This document shows, one piece after another, positions 34,513-44,650 of a stretch of DNA of 64,000 bases. The position numbers and the translations under genes are program-made. Numbering within the stretch: the first letter of the stretch is position 1; each line of letters begins with the position of its first letter. Source of the stretch: Klebsiella quasipneumoniae subsp. quasipneumoniae (lineage in GTDB: Bacteria; Pseudomonadota; Gammaproteobacteria; Enterobacterales; Enterobacteriaceae); the NCBI RefSeq assembly GCF_020525925.1, contig NZ_CP084876.1:1612001-1676000 (forward strand), in the 5' to 3' direction. The notes beneath the pieces were generated by a model. The model was not told the DNA's origin. It worked only from the letters and a program-made list of their open reading frames with translations, and searched no databases.

Positions 34513-35452
34513 ATTTGAAGGGGTCAGCAAAGCGTTTGCCGGCCACCCGGCGGTGAAGGACCTGACCCTGCAGCTGCGCGAAGGCGCTTTCTCGGTGCTG
34601 GTGGGAACCTCCGGCTCGGGCAAGTCGACGACGCTGAAAATGGTCAACCGCCTGCTGGAGCCGGACCGGGGCATGATTCGCTTTGCCGGCGAAGACATCC
34701 GCCAGCAGCCGCTCCTGACCCTGCGGCGGCGGATGGGCTATGCCATCCAGTCCATCGGCCTGTTTCCCCACTGGACGGTGGCGCAGAATATCGCCACCGT
34801 GCCGCAGCTGCAAAAATGGCCGCGGGGGAGGATCGCCGACCGGGTCGACGAGCTGATGGCGCTGCTGGGGCTGGAGGCAACGCTGCGCGACCGCTACCCT
34901 CATCAGCTCTCCGGCGGCCAGCAGCAGCGGGTCGGGGTGGCGCGGGCGCTGGCGGCAGACCCGGAGGTACTGCTGATGGATGAGCCCTTCGGCGCCCTCG
35001 ACCCGGTGACCCGTGAGGCGCTGCAGCAGGAGATGCTGCGCATCCATCGCCTGCTGGGGCGGACGATTGTCCTGGTGACCCATGATATTGACGAAGCGCT
35101 GCGTCTCGCGGACCACCTGGTGCTGATGGACGGCGGCGAGGTGGTCCAGCAGGGGGCGCCGCTGGAGATGCTCCTGCGGCCAGAGAATCGCTTTGTGCAA
35201 ACCTTTTTTGGCCGCAGCGAGCTGGGCGTGCGCCTGCTGTCGCTGCGCGAGGTGCGAGACTATCTGCGTCCCGACGAGCGGCTGGCGGGCGAGGGGCTGA
35301 CCGTCACCATGACCCTGCGGGAAGCGCTGTCGCAGTTTGTCGCCCGGCGCTGCGAGGCGCTGCCGGTGGTGGATGCCGAGGGGCACCCCTGCGGCACGCT
35401 GCATTTTGCCGATCTGCTGCGCCAGGAGGCGAGTCATGAAGGCGCTTCGTGA
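34505..35452 (+). CDS. yehX: ABC transporter ATP-binding protein YehX
   Basis: The 315-residue ATPase has Walker [10 protein letters not shown] (near residue 37), Q-loop, signature [15 protein letters not shown] and Walker [14 protein letters not shown]-terminal CBS-like segment (around [27 protein letters not shown]) is typical of the glycine betaine/ProV-like ATPases, where it senses ionic strength. It overlaps both neighbours: 8 bases with yehY and 17 with yehW. Confidence 0.94.
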   Translation: MIEFEGVSKAFAGHPAVKDLTLQLREGAFSVLVGTSGSGKSTTLKMVNRLLEPDRGMIRFAGEDIRQQPLLTLRRRMGYAIQSIGLFPHWTVAQNIATVPQLQKWPRGRIADRVDELMALLGLEATLRDRYPHQLSGGQQQRVGVARALAADPEVLLMDEPFGALDPVTREALQQEMLRIHRLLGRTIVLVTHDIDEALRLADHLVLMDGGEVVQQGAPLEMLLRPENRFVQTFFGRSELGVRLLSLREVRDYLRPDERLAGEGLTVTMTLREALSQFVARRCEALPVVDAEGHPCGTLHFADLLRQEASHEGAS

Positions 35453-36173
35453 GCCGCTGTGGTGGCTTAGCGCGCTGTTTATCGGCCTGCTGGCGGGGCT
35501 GCCCTACAGCGCGCCGCTGTTCAGCCGGCTGTTTCCGGAACTGCCGCGGCCGGTCTACCAGCAGGAGAGCTTCTGGGCGCTCACTGTCGATCACGGCTGG
35601 CTGGTGGCGGCGTCCAGCCTCGCGGCGACCGCTGTCGGGCTGGGGGCAGGGGTGGCGGTCACCCGGCCCGCGGGCAGCGCGTTTCGTCCGCTGGTGGAGA
35701 CCATCGCCGCTATCGGACAGACCTTTCCGCCGGTGGCGGTGCTGGCGATGGCGGTGCCGGTGCTGGGCTTTGGCTGGCTGCCGGCGCTGATCGCCCTCGC
35801 GCTGTATGGCATACTGCCGGTGCTGCAAGGGACTCTGGCCGGTCTGGGGTCGATACCGTCGGGCGTGTCAGATGTGGCAGAAGGGATGGGCATGACCGGC
35901 TGGCAGCGTCTGTGCAAGGTGGAGCTGCCGCTGGCGGCCCCGGTGATCCTGGCGGGGATCCGCACCTCGGTCATCGTCAATATTGGTACTGCGACGATAG
36001 CCTCGACGGTGGGGGCCAATACGCTTGGGACGCCGATCATCATCGGCCTGAGCGGGTTTAATACCGCCTATATCGTGCAGGGGGCGCTGCTGGTGGCGCT
36101 GGCGGCGATTATTGTCGACCGCGCATTTGAGCGCCTGGCCCGCTGGCTCAGCCGACACCGCCACGTACAATAA
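35436..36173 (+). CDS. yehW: ABC transporter permease YehW
   Basis: The 245-residue protein matches E. coli YehW (243). It has about six transmembrane segments and the permease coupling motif [19 protein letters not shown], with [20 protein letters not shown] near the C-terminus. It is the second permease subunit of the osmF-yehYXW importer. The ATG at 35436 lies within the end of yehX, preceded by AGGAGGCGAGTC. Its 3' end overlaps the small convergent gene yohO by 26 bases. Confidence 0.93.
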   Translation: MKALREPLWWLSALFIGLLAGLPYSAPLFSRLFPELPRPVYQQESFWALTVDHGWLVAASSLAATAVGLGAGVAVTRPAGSAFRPLVETIAAIGQTFPPVAVLAMAVPVLGFGWLPALIALALYGILPVLQGTLAGLGSIPSGVSDVAEGMGMTGWQRLCKVELPLAAPVILAGIRTSVIVNIGTATIASTVGANTLGTPIIIGLSGFNTAYIVQGALLVALAAIIVDRAFERLARWLSRHRHVQ

Positions 36174-36261
36174 AGGAATAGCCGGCCAGCATCACGCCGC
36201 TGATCCCGCCGATGGCCATAAGTAAGAAGAGAGTGACGACCGCGATTTTCGCTGGCTTCAT
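36148..36261 (-). CDS. yohO: Small membrane protein YohO
   Basis: This 37-codon gene encodes one transmembrane helix and is too short for ordinary gene finding. The translation begins [20 protein letters not shown] and continues [15 protein letters not shown], nearly matching the 35-residue E. coli YohO. AGGAG lies seven bases before the ATG. Its 3' end overlaps yehW by 26 bases in the opposite direction. In E. coli yohO lies beside yehW with mlrA beyond; here btsS comes next and mlrA is missing. Function is unknown. Confidence 0.9.
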   Translation of the reverse strand: MKPAKIAVVTLFLLMAIGGISGVMLAGYSFIVRGGVG

Positions 36262-36490
36262 AATAGGCTCCTGATGTTAACAGGGGGATTATACGGTGAA
36301 GCACAGGTGTTAATGAAACATTAATTGCGGTTTAGCGCGCCGCGCCGGGCTTTTTGCCGCTTTCGCTGCGTCACACGCCGCAAAAAAGTGTGATCCTGCC
36401 CGTCATTTTTCATTTTTATGCAGGGCTTCAAAGAAAGTCTCCGCCAGGCAGTGTAAGGTACGCGCTTTCAGGAATGTGTGGTTTGCGGGT

Positions 36491-38179
36491 ATGTACGAGT
36501 TTGATCTGGTGTTGCTGCTGCTTCAGCAGATGTGCGTATTTTTGGTCATCGCGTGGTTGATGAGCAAAACCCGACTGTTTATCCCCCTGATGCAAGTCAC
36601 CGTTCGCCTGCCGCACAAGCTGCTGTGCTACGTCACCTTCTCCATTTTCTGCATTATGGGGACCTATTTTGGTCTGCATATCGAAGACTCTATCGCCAAC
36701 ACCCGCGCCATCGGCGCCGTGATGGGCGGCCTGCTCGGCGGCCCGGTGGTCGGCGGGCTGGTGGGGCTGACCGGCGGCCTGCACCGCTACTCGCTGGGGG
36801 GGATGACCGCCTTAAGCTGCATGGTCTCCACTATCGTCGAGGGGCTGCTGGGCGGTCTGGTGCACAGCGTGCTGGTCAAACGCGGCCGGCCGGACAAAGT
36901 CTTTAGCCCGCTGACCGCCGGGGCGATCACCTTCGTGGCCGAGCTGGTGCAGATGATGATTATTCTGCTGATTGCCCGCCCGTTCCAGGACGCCCTGCAT
37001 CTGGTGCAGAGCATTGCCGCGCCGATGATGGTGACCAATACCGTCGGCGCGGCGCTGTTTATGCGCATTCTGCTGGACAAGCGGGCGATGTTCGAGAAGT
37101 ACACCTCCGCCTTTTCCGCCACGGCGCTGAAGGTGGCGGCGTCCACCGAGGGGATCCTGCGTCAGGGGTTCAACGAAGAGAACAGCATGAAGGTGGCCCA
37201 GGTGCTGATCCAGGAGCTGGATATCGGCGCGGTGGCGATCACCGACCGCGACAAGCTGCTGGCGTTTACCGGCATCGGCGACGACCATCACCTGCCGGGC
37301 AAACCTATCTCCTCCTCGTATACGCAACGGGCGATTGAGACCGGGGAGGTGGTGTATGCCGACGGCAACGAGGTGCCCTACCGCTGCTCGATTCATCCGC
37401 ACTGTAAGCTGGGGTCGACGTTGGTGATCCCCTTGCGCGGCGAGAACCAGCGGGTGATCGGCACCATCAAACTGTATGAGGCGAAAAACCGCCTGTTCAG
37501 TTCGATCAACCGCACCCTGGGGGAGGGGATTGCCCAGCTGCTGTCGGCGCAGATCCTCGCCGGGCAGTACGAGCGGCAGAAGGCGCTGCTGACGCAATCC
37601 GAAATCAAGCTTCTGCATGCCCAGGTCAACCCGCACTTCCTGTTTAACGCGCTTAACACCCTGAAGGCGGTGATCCGTCGCGACAGCGAGCAGGCCGGCC
37701 AGCTGGTGCAGTATCTGTCGACCTTCTTTCGCAAGAACCTGAAGCGGCCGACAGAAATCGTCACCCTCGCCGATGAGATCGAGCATGTTAACGCCTACCT
37801 GCAGATTGAGAAGGCCCGCTTTCAGGCTAACCTGCAGATCCAGATGGCGGTGCCGGAAGGGCTGGCGCATCACCAGCTGCCGGCCTTTACCCTGCAGCCG
37901 ATCGTGGAGAACGCTATTAAGCATGGCACATCGCAACATCTTGGCGTCGGCGAAATTACCATTCGCGCCAGCCAGGACGATCGCTGGCTGCAGCTGGATA
38001 TCGAAGATAACGCCGGGCTGTACCGGGCCAACCCTCAGGCCAGCGGGCTGGGGATGAATCTGGTGGACAGGCGGCTTCGGGCGCGTTTTGGCGCCGACTG
38101 CGGCATCAGCGTCACCTGCGAACCGGAGCGCTTTACCCGTGTCACCCTACGTTTGCCCCTGGAGGAGAATGCATGCTGA
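36491..38179 (+). CDS. btsS: Pyruvate-sensing histidine kinase BtsS (YehU, LytS type)
   Basis: The 562-residue kinase matches E. coli BtsS. The N-terminal 5TM-5TMR_LYT membrane domain holds about six hydrophobic segments. A GAF-like region follows, then the His_kinase domain with the H-box [19 protein letters not shown] and a HATPase domain ([22 protein letters not shown]). In E. coli it is a high-affinity extracellular pyruvate sensor that activates the transporter BtsT through BtsR. The ATG at 36491 gives the family N-terminus. It overlaps btsR by 7 bases. Confidence 0.94.
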   Translation: MYEFDLVLLLLQQMCVFLVIAWLMSKTRLFIPLMQVTVRLPHKLLCYVTFSIFCIMGTYFGLHIEDSIANTRAIGAVMGGLLGGPVVGGLVGLTGGLHRYSLGGMTALSCMVSTIVEGLLGGLVHSVLVKRGRPDKVFSPLTAGAITFVAELVQMMIILLIARPFQDALHLVQSIAAPMMVTNTVGAALFMRILLDKRAMFEKYTSAFSATALKVAASTEGILRQGFNEENSMKVAQVLIQELDIGAVAITDRDKLLAFTGIGDDHHLPGKPISSSYTQRAIETGEVVYADGNEVPYRCSIHPHCKLGSTLVIPLRGENQRVIGTIKLYEAKNRLFSSINRTLGEGIAQLLSAQILAGQYERQKALLTQSEIKLLHAQVNPHFLFNALNTLKAVIRRDSEQAGQLVQYLSTFFRKNLKRPTEIVTLADEIEHVNAYLQIEKARFQANLQIQMAVPEGLAHHQLPAFTLQPIVENAIKHGTSQHLGVGEITIRASQDDRWLQLDIEDNAGLYRANPQASGLGMNLVDRRLRARFGADCGISVTCEPERFTRVTLRLPLEENAC

Positions 38180-38892
38180 GAGTATTGATCGTCGATGATG
38201 AGCCGCTGGCGCGGGAAAACCTGCGTATTTTGCTGGAGACTCAGCGCGATATCGAGATCGTCGGCGAATGCGGCAACGCGGTGGAGGCGATTGGCGCGGT
38301 CCATAAGCTGCGTCCCGACGTGTTGTTTCTCGACATCCAGATGCCGCGCATCAGCGGCCTGGAGATGGTCGGGATGCTCGACCCGGAGCACCGCCCCTAT
38401 ATCGTGTTTCTCACCGCCTTTGATGAATACGCGGTGAAAGCCTTTGAGGAGCACGCCTTTGACTATCTGCTCAAGCCGATTGAAGCTGCCCGGCTGGAGA
38501 AAACCCTCGCCCGTCTGCGCCAGGAGCGTAATCTGCAGGATGTGTCGCTGCTGGATGACGCCCGGCAGACGCTGAAATACATACCCTGTACCGGCCACAG
38601 CCGTATCTGGCTGCTGCAGATGGAGGATGTGGCCTTCGTCAGCAGCCGGATGAGCGGGATCTACGTGACCGACCGCGAGGGCAAGGAGGGGTTTACCGAG
38701 CTGACCCTGCGCACCCTTGAGAGCCGCACGCCGCTGCTGCGCTGTCATCGCCAGTATCTGGTGAATATGGCGCACCTGAAGGAGATTCGCCTGGAGGAGA
38801 ATGGTCAGGCGGAGCTGCTGATGCGCGCCGGGCAAACGGTGCCGGTGAGCCGGCGCTATTTAAAAAGCCTGAAAGAGGCGATTGGCCTGTAA
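38173..38892 (+). CDS. btsR: LytTR response regulator BtsR (YehT)
   Basis: The 239-residue protein has a receiver domain with acidic pocket VDDEP and phospho-acceptor aspartate in [13 protein letters not shown] (Asp54). The C-terminal LytTR DNA-binding domain includes [14 protein letters not shown]. It is the partner of BtsS, which overlaps it directly upstream. In E. coli it induces btsT when pyruvate is present. No btsT lies in this window. Confidence 0.95.
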   Translation: MLRVLIVDDEPLARENLRILLETQRDIEIVGECGNAVEAIGAVHKLRPDVLFLDIQMPRISGLEMVGMLDPEHRPYIVFLTAFDEYAVKAFEEHAFDYLLKPIEAARLEKTLARLRQERNLQDVSLLDDARQTLKYIPCTGHSRIWLLQMEDVAFVSSRMSGIYVTDREGKEGFTELTLRTLESRTPLLRCHRQYLVNMAHLKEIRLEENGQAELLMRAGQTVPVSRRYLKSLKEAIGL

Positions 38893-38939
38893 AGCTGCTA
38901 CACTGCGCCCCATTGCATCATCGACAGTAAAAGGCACTC

Positions 38940-39410
38940 ATGCTCAGTAATGATATTCTTCGTAGCCTGCGCTACACCCTGAAAGTCAATAATAACGATA
39001 TGGTGCGCATTCTTGCGCTATCCGATATGGAATCCACCTCCGCCAGCTTTGACACCTGGACGACGAAAGAGGATGAAGAGGGCTTTGTCCGCTGCCCGGA
39101 CATTATCCTGTCGGGTTTCCTCAACGGCCTTATCTATGACAAGCGCGGAAAAGACGATTCGGCGCCGGAGCTGGCGCTGGAGCGCCGGGTGAATAACAAT
39201 ACGGTGCTGAAAAAGCTGCGGATCGCCTTCTCGCTGAAAACGGATGATATTGTGGCGATCATGAGCGAGCAGAAATACCGCGTCTCGGTGCCGGAAGTGA
39301 CCGCCATGATGCGGTCGCCTGACCACAAAAACTACCGCGAGTGCGGCGACCAGTTTCTGCGCAATTTCCTGCGCGGCCTGACCCAGCGGGTGCATAACCC
39401 GAAGGCGTGA
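38940..39410 (+). CDS. yehS: DUF1456 protein YehS
   Basis: The 156-residue soluble protein matches E. coli YehS. It consists of two DUF1456 repeats, each with the pattern NDILRSLRYTLKVNNNDMV / NNTVLKKLRIAFSLKTDDIV and a following FL..LI segment. Function is unknown. It lies 47 bases after btsR and may share its transcript. Confidence 0.9.
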   Translation: MLSNDILRSLRYTLKVNNNDMVRILALSDMESTSASFDTWTTKEDEEGFVRCPDIILSGFLNGLIYDKRGKDDSAPELALERRVNNNTVLKKLRIAFSLKTDDIVAIMSEQKYRVSVPEVTAMMRSPDHKNYRECGDQFLRNFLRGLTQRVHNPKA

Positions 39411-39417
39411 TGGTTAG

Positions 39418-39486
39418 CCGGGGGGCGGCTTCGCCTTACCCGGCCTACAAAACCCGTCGGCCCGTGCAAGGGTAGCGCCGCCGGGC
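39418..39486. repeat. REP pair between yehS and metG
   Basis: A GC-rich REP-like palindrome GCCGGGGGGCGGC...CCTTACCCGGCCTAC is followed by CCCGTGCAAGGGTAGCGCCG leading into CCGGGC. These resemble the REP arms seen elsewhere in this window. Confidence 0.72.
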
Positions 39487-39519
39487 AAAAAAAAGCCGGA
39501 GATATTCTCCGGCTTTTTT
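39487..39519. terminator. Bidirectional terminator between yehS and metG
   Basis: AGCCGGAGA and TCTCCGGCT form a perfect 9-bp stem around TAT. It is flanked by seven A on the left and T residues on the right, so it works in both directions. It ends two bases before the metG stop codon. Confidence 0.9.
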
Positions 39520-39520
39520 A

Positions 39521-41554
39521 TTATTTCACCTGCTGACCCGGCTTCGCGCCGTCGTCAGGGCTTAACAGGAAGATATCCTTCCCGCCAGGGCCGGCGGCCA
39601 TCACCATCCCTTCCGAGATGCCGAAGCGCATTTTGCGCGGCGCCAGGTTGGCGACCATCACCGTCAGGCGGCCAATCAGCGGCTGCGGATCCGGATAAGC
39701 GGAGCGGATGCCGGAGAAGACGTTACGCTTCTCGCCGCCAAGATCCAGCGTCAGGCGCAGCAGCTTGTCGGAGCCCTCGACGAATTCCGCGTTTTCAATC
39801 AGCGCCACGCGCAGGTCGACTTTGGCGAAATCGTCAAAGGTGATGGTTTCCTGAATCGGATCGTCCGCCAGCGGGCCGCTGACCGGCGCCGCGGTGGCTT
39901 TCACCTCTTCTTTAGAGGCTTCCACCAGGGCTTCCACCTGCTTCATCTCGATGCGGTTGTACAGCGCCTTAAACGGATTGACCTTATGCGCCAGCAGCGG
40001 CTGCTGGATGGCGTCCCAGCTCAGCTCGCTGTTGAGGAACGCTTCCGCGCGCGCGGCCAGCTGCGGCAGGACCGGCTTCAGCCAGGTCATCAGCACGCGG
40101 AACATATTCAGGCCCATGGTGCAGATGGCCTGCAGGTCGGCGTCGCGGCCTTCCTGTTTCGCCACCACCCACGGCGCCTGCTCATCGACATAGCGGTTGG
40201 CCACGTCGGCGAGGGCCATGATTTCGCGGATGGCCTTACCGAACTCGCGGCTGTCCCACGCTTCGCCGATGCTTTCCGCCGCGTCGGTGAAGGTTTTGTA
40301 CAGCGCCGGGTCGGCCAGCTCAGCGGCCAGCACGCCGTCAAAACGCTTGCTGATAAAGCCGGCGTTGCGCGAGGCAAGGTTAACCACCTTGTTGACGATG
40401 TCGGCGTTAACGCGCTGGATAAAGTCTTCCAGGTTGAGGTCGATATCATCGATGCGCGAAGAGAGCTTGGCGGTGTAGTAGTAGCGCAGGCTGTCGGCAT
40501 CAAAGTGCTTCAGCCAGGTGCTGGCCTTAATGAAGGTGCCGCGCGACTTAGACATCTTCGCGCCGTTGACCGTCACGTAGCCATGCACGAACAGGTTGGT
40601 CGGTTTACGGAACTGGCTGCCTTCCAGCATCGCCGGCCAGAACAGGCTGTGGAAGTAGACGATGTCCTTGCCGATAAAGTGATACAGCTCGGCCGTGGAG
40701 TCTTTCTTCCAGTATTCGTCGAAGCTGGTGGTGTCGCCGCGCTTGTCGCACAGGTTCTTGAAAGAGCCCATGTAGCCGATCGGCGCGTCCAGCCAGACGT
40801 AGAAATATTTGCCCGGCGCGTTCGGAATTTCGAAGCCGAAGTACGGCGCATCGCGGGAGATGTCCCACTGCTGCAGGCCGGATTCGAACCACTCCTGCAT
40901 TTTGTTCGCCACCTGCTCCTGCAGCGCGCCGCTGCGGGTCCACGCCTGCAGCATTTCGCTGAACGACGGCAGGTCGAAGAAGAAGTGTTCGGAGTCACGC
41001 ATCACCGGCGTGGCGCCGGAGACCACCGATTTCGGGTCGATCAGTTCGGTGGGGCTGTAGGTCGCGCCGCACACTTCGCAGTTATCGCCGTACTGGTCCG
41101 GAGATTTACACTTCGGACAGGTGCCTTTCACAAAACGGTCCGGCAGGAACATGCCTTTTTCCGGATCGTAGAGCTGAGAGATGGTGCGGTTTTTGATAAA
41201 ACCGTTCTCTTTCAGACGGGTGTAGATAAGCTCCGACAGCTCGCGGTTCTCGTCGCTGTGCGTCGAGTGATAGTTATCGTAGCTGATGTCGAAGCCGGCA
41301 AAATCGGTCTGATGCTCCTGACTCATCTCGCCAATCATCTGCTCCGGAGTGATACCGAGCTGTTGCGCCTTGAGCATGATCGGCGTGCCGTGGGCGTCGT
41401 CGGCGCAGATGAAGTTGACCTCGTGGCCGCGCATTCGCTGGTAACGGACCCAGACATCAGCCTGGATGTGCTCCAGCATGTGGCCGAGGTGGATGGAGCC
41501 GTTGGCGTACGGCAGGGCGCACGTTACCAGAATTTTCTTCGCGACTTGAGTCAT
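39521..41554 (-). CDS. metG: Methionyl-tRNA synthetase MetG
   Basis: The 677-residue length equals E. coli MetG. The class I signature is complete: HLGH (near residue 21-24) and KMSKS (in [10 protein letters not shown]). Zinc-knuckle cysteines are in [17 protein letters not shown], and the C-terminal EMAP/tRNA-binding OB domain (near residues 575-677) gives homodimerisation. It charges elongator and initiator tRNA-Met. The ATG at 41554 restores [19 protein letters not shown]; upstream in-frame codons add 16 unrelated residues. It is divergent from mrp. Confidence 0.97.
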   Translation of the reverse strand: MTQVAKKILVTCALPYANGSIHLGHMLEHIQADVWVRYQRMRGHEVNFICADDAHGTPIMLKAQQLGITPEQMIGEMSQEHQTDFAGFDISYDNYHSTHSDENRELSELIYTRLKENGFIKNRTISQLYDPEKGMFLPDRFVKGTCPKCKSPDQYGDNCEVCGATYSPTELIDPKSVVSGATPVMRDSEHFFFDLPSFSEMLQAWTRSGALQEQVANKMQEWFESGLQQWDISRDAPYFGFEIPNAPGKYFYVWLDAPIGYMGSFKNLCDKRGDTTSFDEYWKKDSTAELYHFIGKDIVYFHSLFWPAMLEGSQFRKPTNLFVHGYVTVNGAKMSKSRGTFIKASTWLKHFDADSLRYYYTAKLSSRIDDIDLNLEDFIQRVNADIVNKVVNLASRNAGFISKRFDGVLAAELADPALYKTFTDAAESIGEAWDSREFGKAIREIMALADVANRYVDEQAPWVVAKQEGRDADLQAICTMGLNMFRVLMTWLKPVLPQLAARAEAFLNSELSWDAIQQPLLAHKVNPFKALYNRIEMKQVEALVEASKEEVKATAAPVSGPLADDPIQETITFDDFAKVDLRVALIENAEFVEGSDKLLRLTLDLGGEKRNVFSGIRSAYPDPQPLIGRLTVMVANLAPRKMRFGISEGMVMAAGPGGKDIFLLSPDDGAKPGQQVK

Positions 41555-41707
41555 AGTGAGCATTACATCTTCTGTTGTAAAAAGGGCTTCCGATATTACC
41601 AAAAGGGCTGTGGGTGCGCCATAAATGGCTGCCCATATATGGATAATCCTTTCCTGTGATAAACTCTGTGATTACTGAAAGCATCTCAAAACAACAAAGG
41701 AGTCGGG

Positions 41708-42817
41708 ATGAATTCGCAATCCCAGGCCAAATCCCCCGAGCGCCTCCGCGCGATGGTCGCCGGGACGCTGGCCAATTTCCAGCACCCAACCCTGAAGCAT
41801 AATCTCACCACCCTCAAGGCGCTGCACCATGTCGCCTGGCTGGACGATACCGTTCATATCGAGCTACAAATGCCGTTCGTCTGGAGCAGCGCCTTCGAAG
41901 CGCTCAAAGAGCAGTGCAGCGCCGAGCTGTTGCGCATCACTGGCGCGAAGGCCATCGACTGGAAGCTGACCCACAGCATCGCGACCCTCAAGCGCGTGAA
42001 AAACCAGCCCGGCATCAACGGCGTGAAGAACATTATCGCCATCAGCTCCGGGAAAGGCGGCGTCGGTAAATCTTCTACTGCCGTAAACCTGGCGCTGGCG
42101 CTCGCCGCGGAAGGGGCGAAGGTGGGCATTCTGGATGCCGATATCTACGGCCCGTCGATTCCGACCATGCTTGGCGCGGAAGACAGCCGCCCGACCTCGC
42201 CGGACGGTACCCATATGGCGCCGATCATGAAGTTCGGTCTGGCCACCAACTCCATCGGCTACCTGGTGACCGATGACAACGCCATGGTGTGGCGCGGGCC
42301 GATGGCCAGCAAGGCGCTGATGCAGATGCTGCAGGAGACCCTGTGGCCGGATCTCGACTACCTGGTGCTGGATATGCCGCCGGGCACTGGCGACATCCAG
42401 CTGACGCTGGCGCAGAACATTCCGGTCACCGGCGCGGTGGTAGTCACCACGCCGCAGGATATCGCGCTGATCGACGCCAAAAAAGGCATCGTGATGTTCG
42501 AAAAAGTGGAAGTGCCAGTGCTGGGGATCGTGGAAAACATGAGCATGCATATCTGCAGCAACTGCGGGCACCATGAGCCGATCTTCGGCACCGGCGGCGC
42601 GCAAAAACTGGCCGAGAAATACCACACCCAGCTGCTGGGCCAGCTGCCGCTACATATTACGCTGCGGGAAGATCTGGATAACGGCACGCCGACGGTGGTG
42701 GCGCGTCCGGAAAGCGAATTTACCGACATCTACCGCCAGCTGGCGGGTCGGGTGGCGGCCCAGATGTACTGGCAGGGAGAAGTGATCCCGGGCGAGATTG
42801 CCTTCCGCGCCGTTTAA
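41708..42817 (+). CDS. apbC: Iron-sulfur cluster carrier ATPase ApbC/Mrp
   Basis: The 369-residue protein matches E. coli Mrp (ApbC). An N-terminal MIP18-like domain of about 90 residues is followed by a Mrp/NBP35 P-loop ATPase domain with SGKGGVGKSS (near residue 116) and the DADIYGPSIPTML motif. The metal-binding CSNC pair is in HICSNCGHHEP. It binds and transfers Fe-S clusters in the cytosol. It starts after AAAGGAGTCGGG. Its end overlaps a convergent acetyltransferase gene by 4 bases. Confidence 0.95.
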   Translation: MNSQSQAKSPERLRAMVAGTLANFQHPTLKHNLTTLKALHHVAWLDDTVHIELQMPFVWSSAFEALKEQCSAELLRITGAKAIDWKLTHSIATLKRVKNQPGINGVKNIIAISSGKGGVGKSSTAVNLALALAAEGAKVGILDADIYGPSIPTMLGAEDSRPTSPDGTHMAPIMKFGLATNSIGYLVTDDNAMVWRGPMASKALMQMLQETLWPDLDYLVLDMPPGTGDIQLTLAQNIPVTGAVVVTTPQDIALIDAKKGIVMFEKVEVPVLGIVENMSMHICSNCGHHEPIFGTGGAQKLAEKYHTQLLGQLPLHITLREDLDNGTPTVVARPESEFTDIYRQLAGRVAAQMYWQGEVIPGEIAFRAV

Positions 42818-43275
42818 GGCCGCGGCGAGCGCATCAGCCAGTATCCGCCCTCGGGCGAGGCGCCCTGTGCTTCGATGGTCCAGCCGTGACGCTGGTAGAA
42901 GCGCAGGGCGTTTTTATTTTCCATCAGGCACTTCAGCGTCCCGCTGGCGGTAAAGGTCCGTTCGACCTGCGCCAGCAGCGCGCTGCCGATATGTTTGCCC
43001 TGCCAGTCCGGGTCGACGAACAGATGGTGAAGAAAGTTATCGGCGGTCCATACGGCGGCAAAGCCCACCGGCAGGCCGTCGTATTCCGCGACCCATAGCT
43101 GTTCATCCGCGGTGGCGGCATCGAAATCTTCCAGCCGCCATGTCGTGGAGGGAAGCCAGGTCCACGACACACTGCGCGCCCGCAGAAAGAGCTGGCGCAG
43201 CGCCGGAAAGACCGCTGGTTCGCCGGGGCGGATGCGGAGTTTGAGCGGATCAGCGATGATAGAAGATCTCGCCAT
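42814..43275 (-). CDS. GNAT-family N-acetyltransferase
   Basis: The 153-residue protein has a GNAT domain with DEQLWVAEYDGLPVGFAAVW (beta 2-3), LFVDPDWQGKHIGSALL (acetyl-CoA loop QGKHIGSA) and ALRFYQRHGWTIEAQ at the end. The substrate is unknown. Its ATG at 43275 lies inside the end of rcnB (overlap 26 bases) in another frame, so translation is probably coupled to rcnB. No other ATG gives a full domain. Confidence 0.8.
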   Translation of the reverse strand: MARSSIIADPLKLRIRPGEPAVFPALRQLFLRARSVSWTWLPSTTWRLEDFDAATADEQLWVAEYDGLPVGFAAVWTADNFLHHLFVDPDWQGKHIGSALLAQVERTFTASGTLKCLMENKNALRFYQRHGWTIEAQGASPEGGYWLMRSPRP

Positions 43276-43567
43276 CGTACACCTTGAGGATTTTGCCTTC
43301 GGTGTCGGTGATCAGCACGTAGTTACCGCCCATATAGGTCCAGTGGCTGCCGGCGTCCGGCGCGGGCAGATTACGCTGCTGCCACCCTTTGATGTTGTAT
43401 TCGGGGGTGAGGTACATCGCCGGAACGGTGTCGCCAATGTGAAACTGGGTGAAGTCGGCGGTGAACTCTTTCAGCGCATACTGATCGATCCCCGCGGCAG
43501 AAGCCGTCCAGCTGGCGCCGGCGGTGGCAAGGAGTACGCCCAGAAGCATCATTTTTGTTTTACGCAT
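43250..43567 (-). CDS. rcnB: RcnB-family periplasmic protein
   Basis: The 105-residue protein has a signal peptide (MRKTKMMLLGVLLATAGA) and the RcnB domain. Its C-terminal half, including NIKGWQQRNLPAPDAGSHW and YMGGNYVLI, is nearly identical to E. coli RcnB (YohN). RcnB modulates nickel and cobalt efflux by RcnA in E. coli. Here neither rcnA nor its repressor rcnR is next to it. The ATG at 43567 follows GAGGAAACT. It is followed by an overlapping acetyltransferase gene and diverges from a LysR gene. Confidence 0.88.
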   Translation of the reverse strand: MRKTKMMLLGVLLATAGASWTASAAGIDQYALKEFTADFTQFHIGDTVPAMYLTPEYNIKGWQQRNLPAPDAGSHWTYMGGNYVLITDTEGKILKVYDGEIFYHR

Positions 43568-43750
43568 AGTTTCCTCAATATTACCTGGACTCAAAATAGC
43601 AGCCTCGTATCATTCCTGATGCGTTGCTGAAATGGCAAGCACTGGATTTTTAAAAAGTGTAAGCAAAACACGGCGCAAGTCCTGCGCCGCTTGCGTTGCA
43701 GCGACGGTGATGCCTATTTTGGGAGCAATCTGAAGCAGGGGAGAATCGGC

Positions 43751-44650
43751 ATGTTCAGGCTGGAAGATCTGACCTTATTTGTCCGCGCCGCGGCACTGGG
43801 CAGTTTTAGCGACGCCGCGCGCGAGGCGGGGCAGCAACCGGCGCAGGTGAGCGCGGCGATTAAGCGTCTGGAGACAATCCTCAATATTCGCCTGTTCGCC
43901 CGCTCGACCCGCAGCCTGCGCCTGACGCCGGAGGGGGAGACCTGGCTGCCGTATGCCACCCAGATGCTCGATACCCTCGAGGCCGGCCTGCAGAAGATCC
44001 AGACCCCGGACGATGAAATTCGCGGCATGCTGCAGATCGCCGTGCCGTCGGATCTCGGGCGTAACCTGCTCCTGACCCTGTTCCGCGACTTTCGGCAACG
44101 CCACCCGGCGCTGCGCCTGCGGCTGCTCTTTTCCGACCAGCTGACCGACGTGTTTAAAGATCCGGTGGACGTCGCGTTTCGCTATGGCAATAACGATGAC
44201 GCCTCGTTTATTTCGCTGCCGGTGGCGCCGGAAAATCGTCGGGTGCTGGTGGCCTCTCCTGAGTGGATCGCCCGCCACGGCGAGCCGCAGACCCTTGAGG
44301 AGCTCGGCCAGCACAATGCGTTGATCTATATATTGCGCGGCCGCCCGTTCGACCGCTGGTCGCTGAGCCTCGACGGCGAAGTCCTGCAGCAGAAGGTCTC
44401 CGGCACGGTGATGAGCGACGACGCGGAGGTGATCCGCCGGCTGGCGGTGGCCGGGGAGGGCATTGCCTATAAATCGATGCTCGACGTCAGCGACGATCTG
44501 CGGGCGGGTCGCCTGCGGCGCCTGCTGCCGCGTTACCAGGGGGATGTGGTGCCGTTGAACCTGATTTGTCCGCACCGCAAACAGCTCTCTGCCGCGGTGC
44601 GTTTGTTATATGAAGAGGTGAAATCACATTGTGAAGGGCTTAATGTCTAA
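43751..44650 (+). CDS. LysR-type transcriptional regulator
   Basis: The 299-residue protein has an N-terminal winged helix (FVRAAALGSFSDAAREAGQQPAQVSAAIKRLE) and a LysR substrate-binding domain with IAVPSDLGRNLLLTL and PVDVAFRYGN. It belongs to the large CrgA/AaeR-like subgroup. The effector is unknown. The ATG at 43751 follows GGGGAG. It diverges from rcnB across about 180 bases and overlaps the convergent purine permease by 11 bases, so its target is not evident; rcnB or its own gene are candidates. Confidence 0.87.
   Translation: MFRLEDLTLFVRAAALGSFSDAAREAGQQPAQVSAAIKRLETILNIRLFARSTRSLRLTPEGETWLPYATQMLDTLEAGLQKIQTPDDEIRGMLQIAVPSDLGRNLLLTLFRDFRQRHPALRLRLLFSDQLTDVFKDPVDVAFRYGNNDDASFISLPVAPENRRVLVASPEWIARHGEPQTLEELGQHNALIYILRGRPFDRWSLSLDGEVLQQKVSGTVMSDDAEVIRRLAVAGEGIAYKSMLDVSDDLRAGRLRRLLPRYQGDVVPLNLICPHRKQLSAAVRLLYEEVKSHCEGLNV

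Noticed and set aside
39986..41659. A 557-codon open frame antisense to metG
   Set aside because: It lies opposite an essential, well-conserved gene, its product has no recognisable domain, and it has no promoter or ribosome site.
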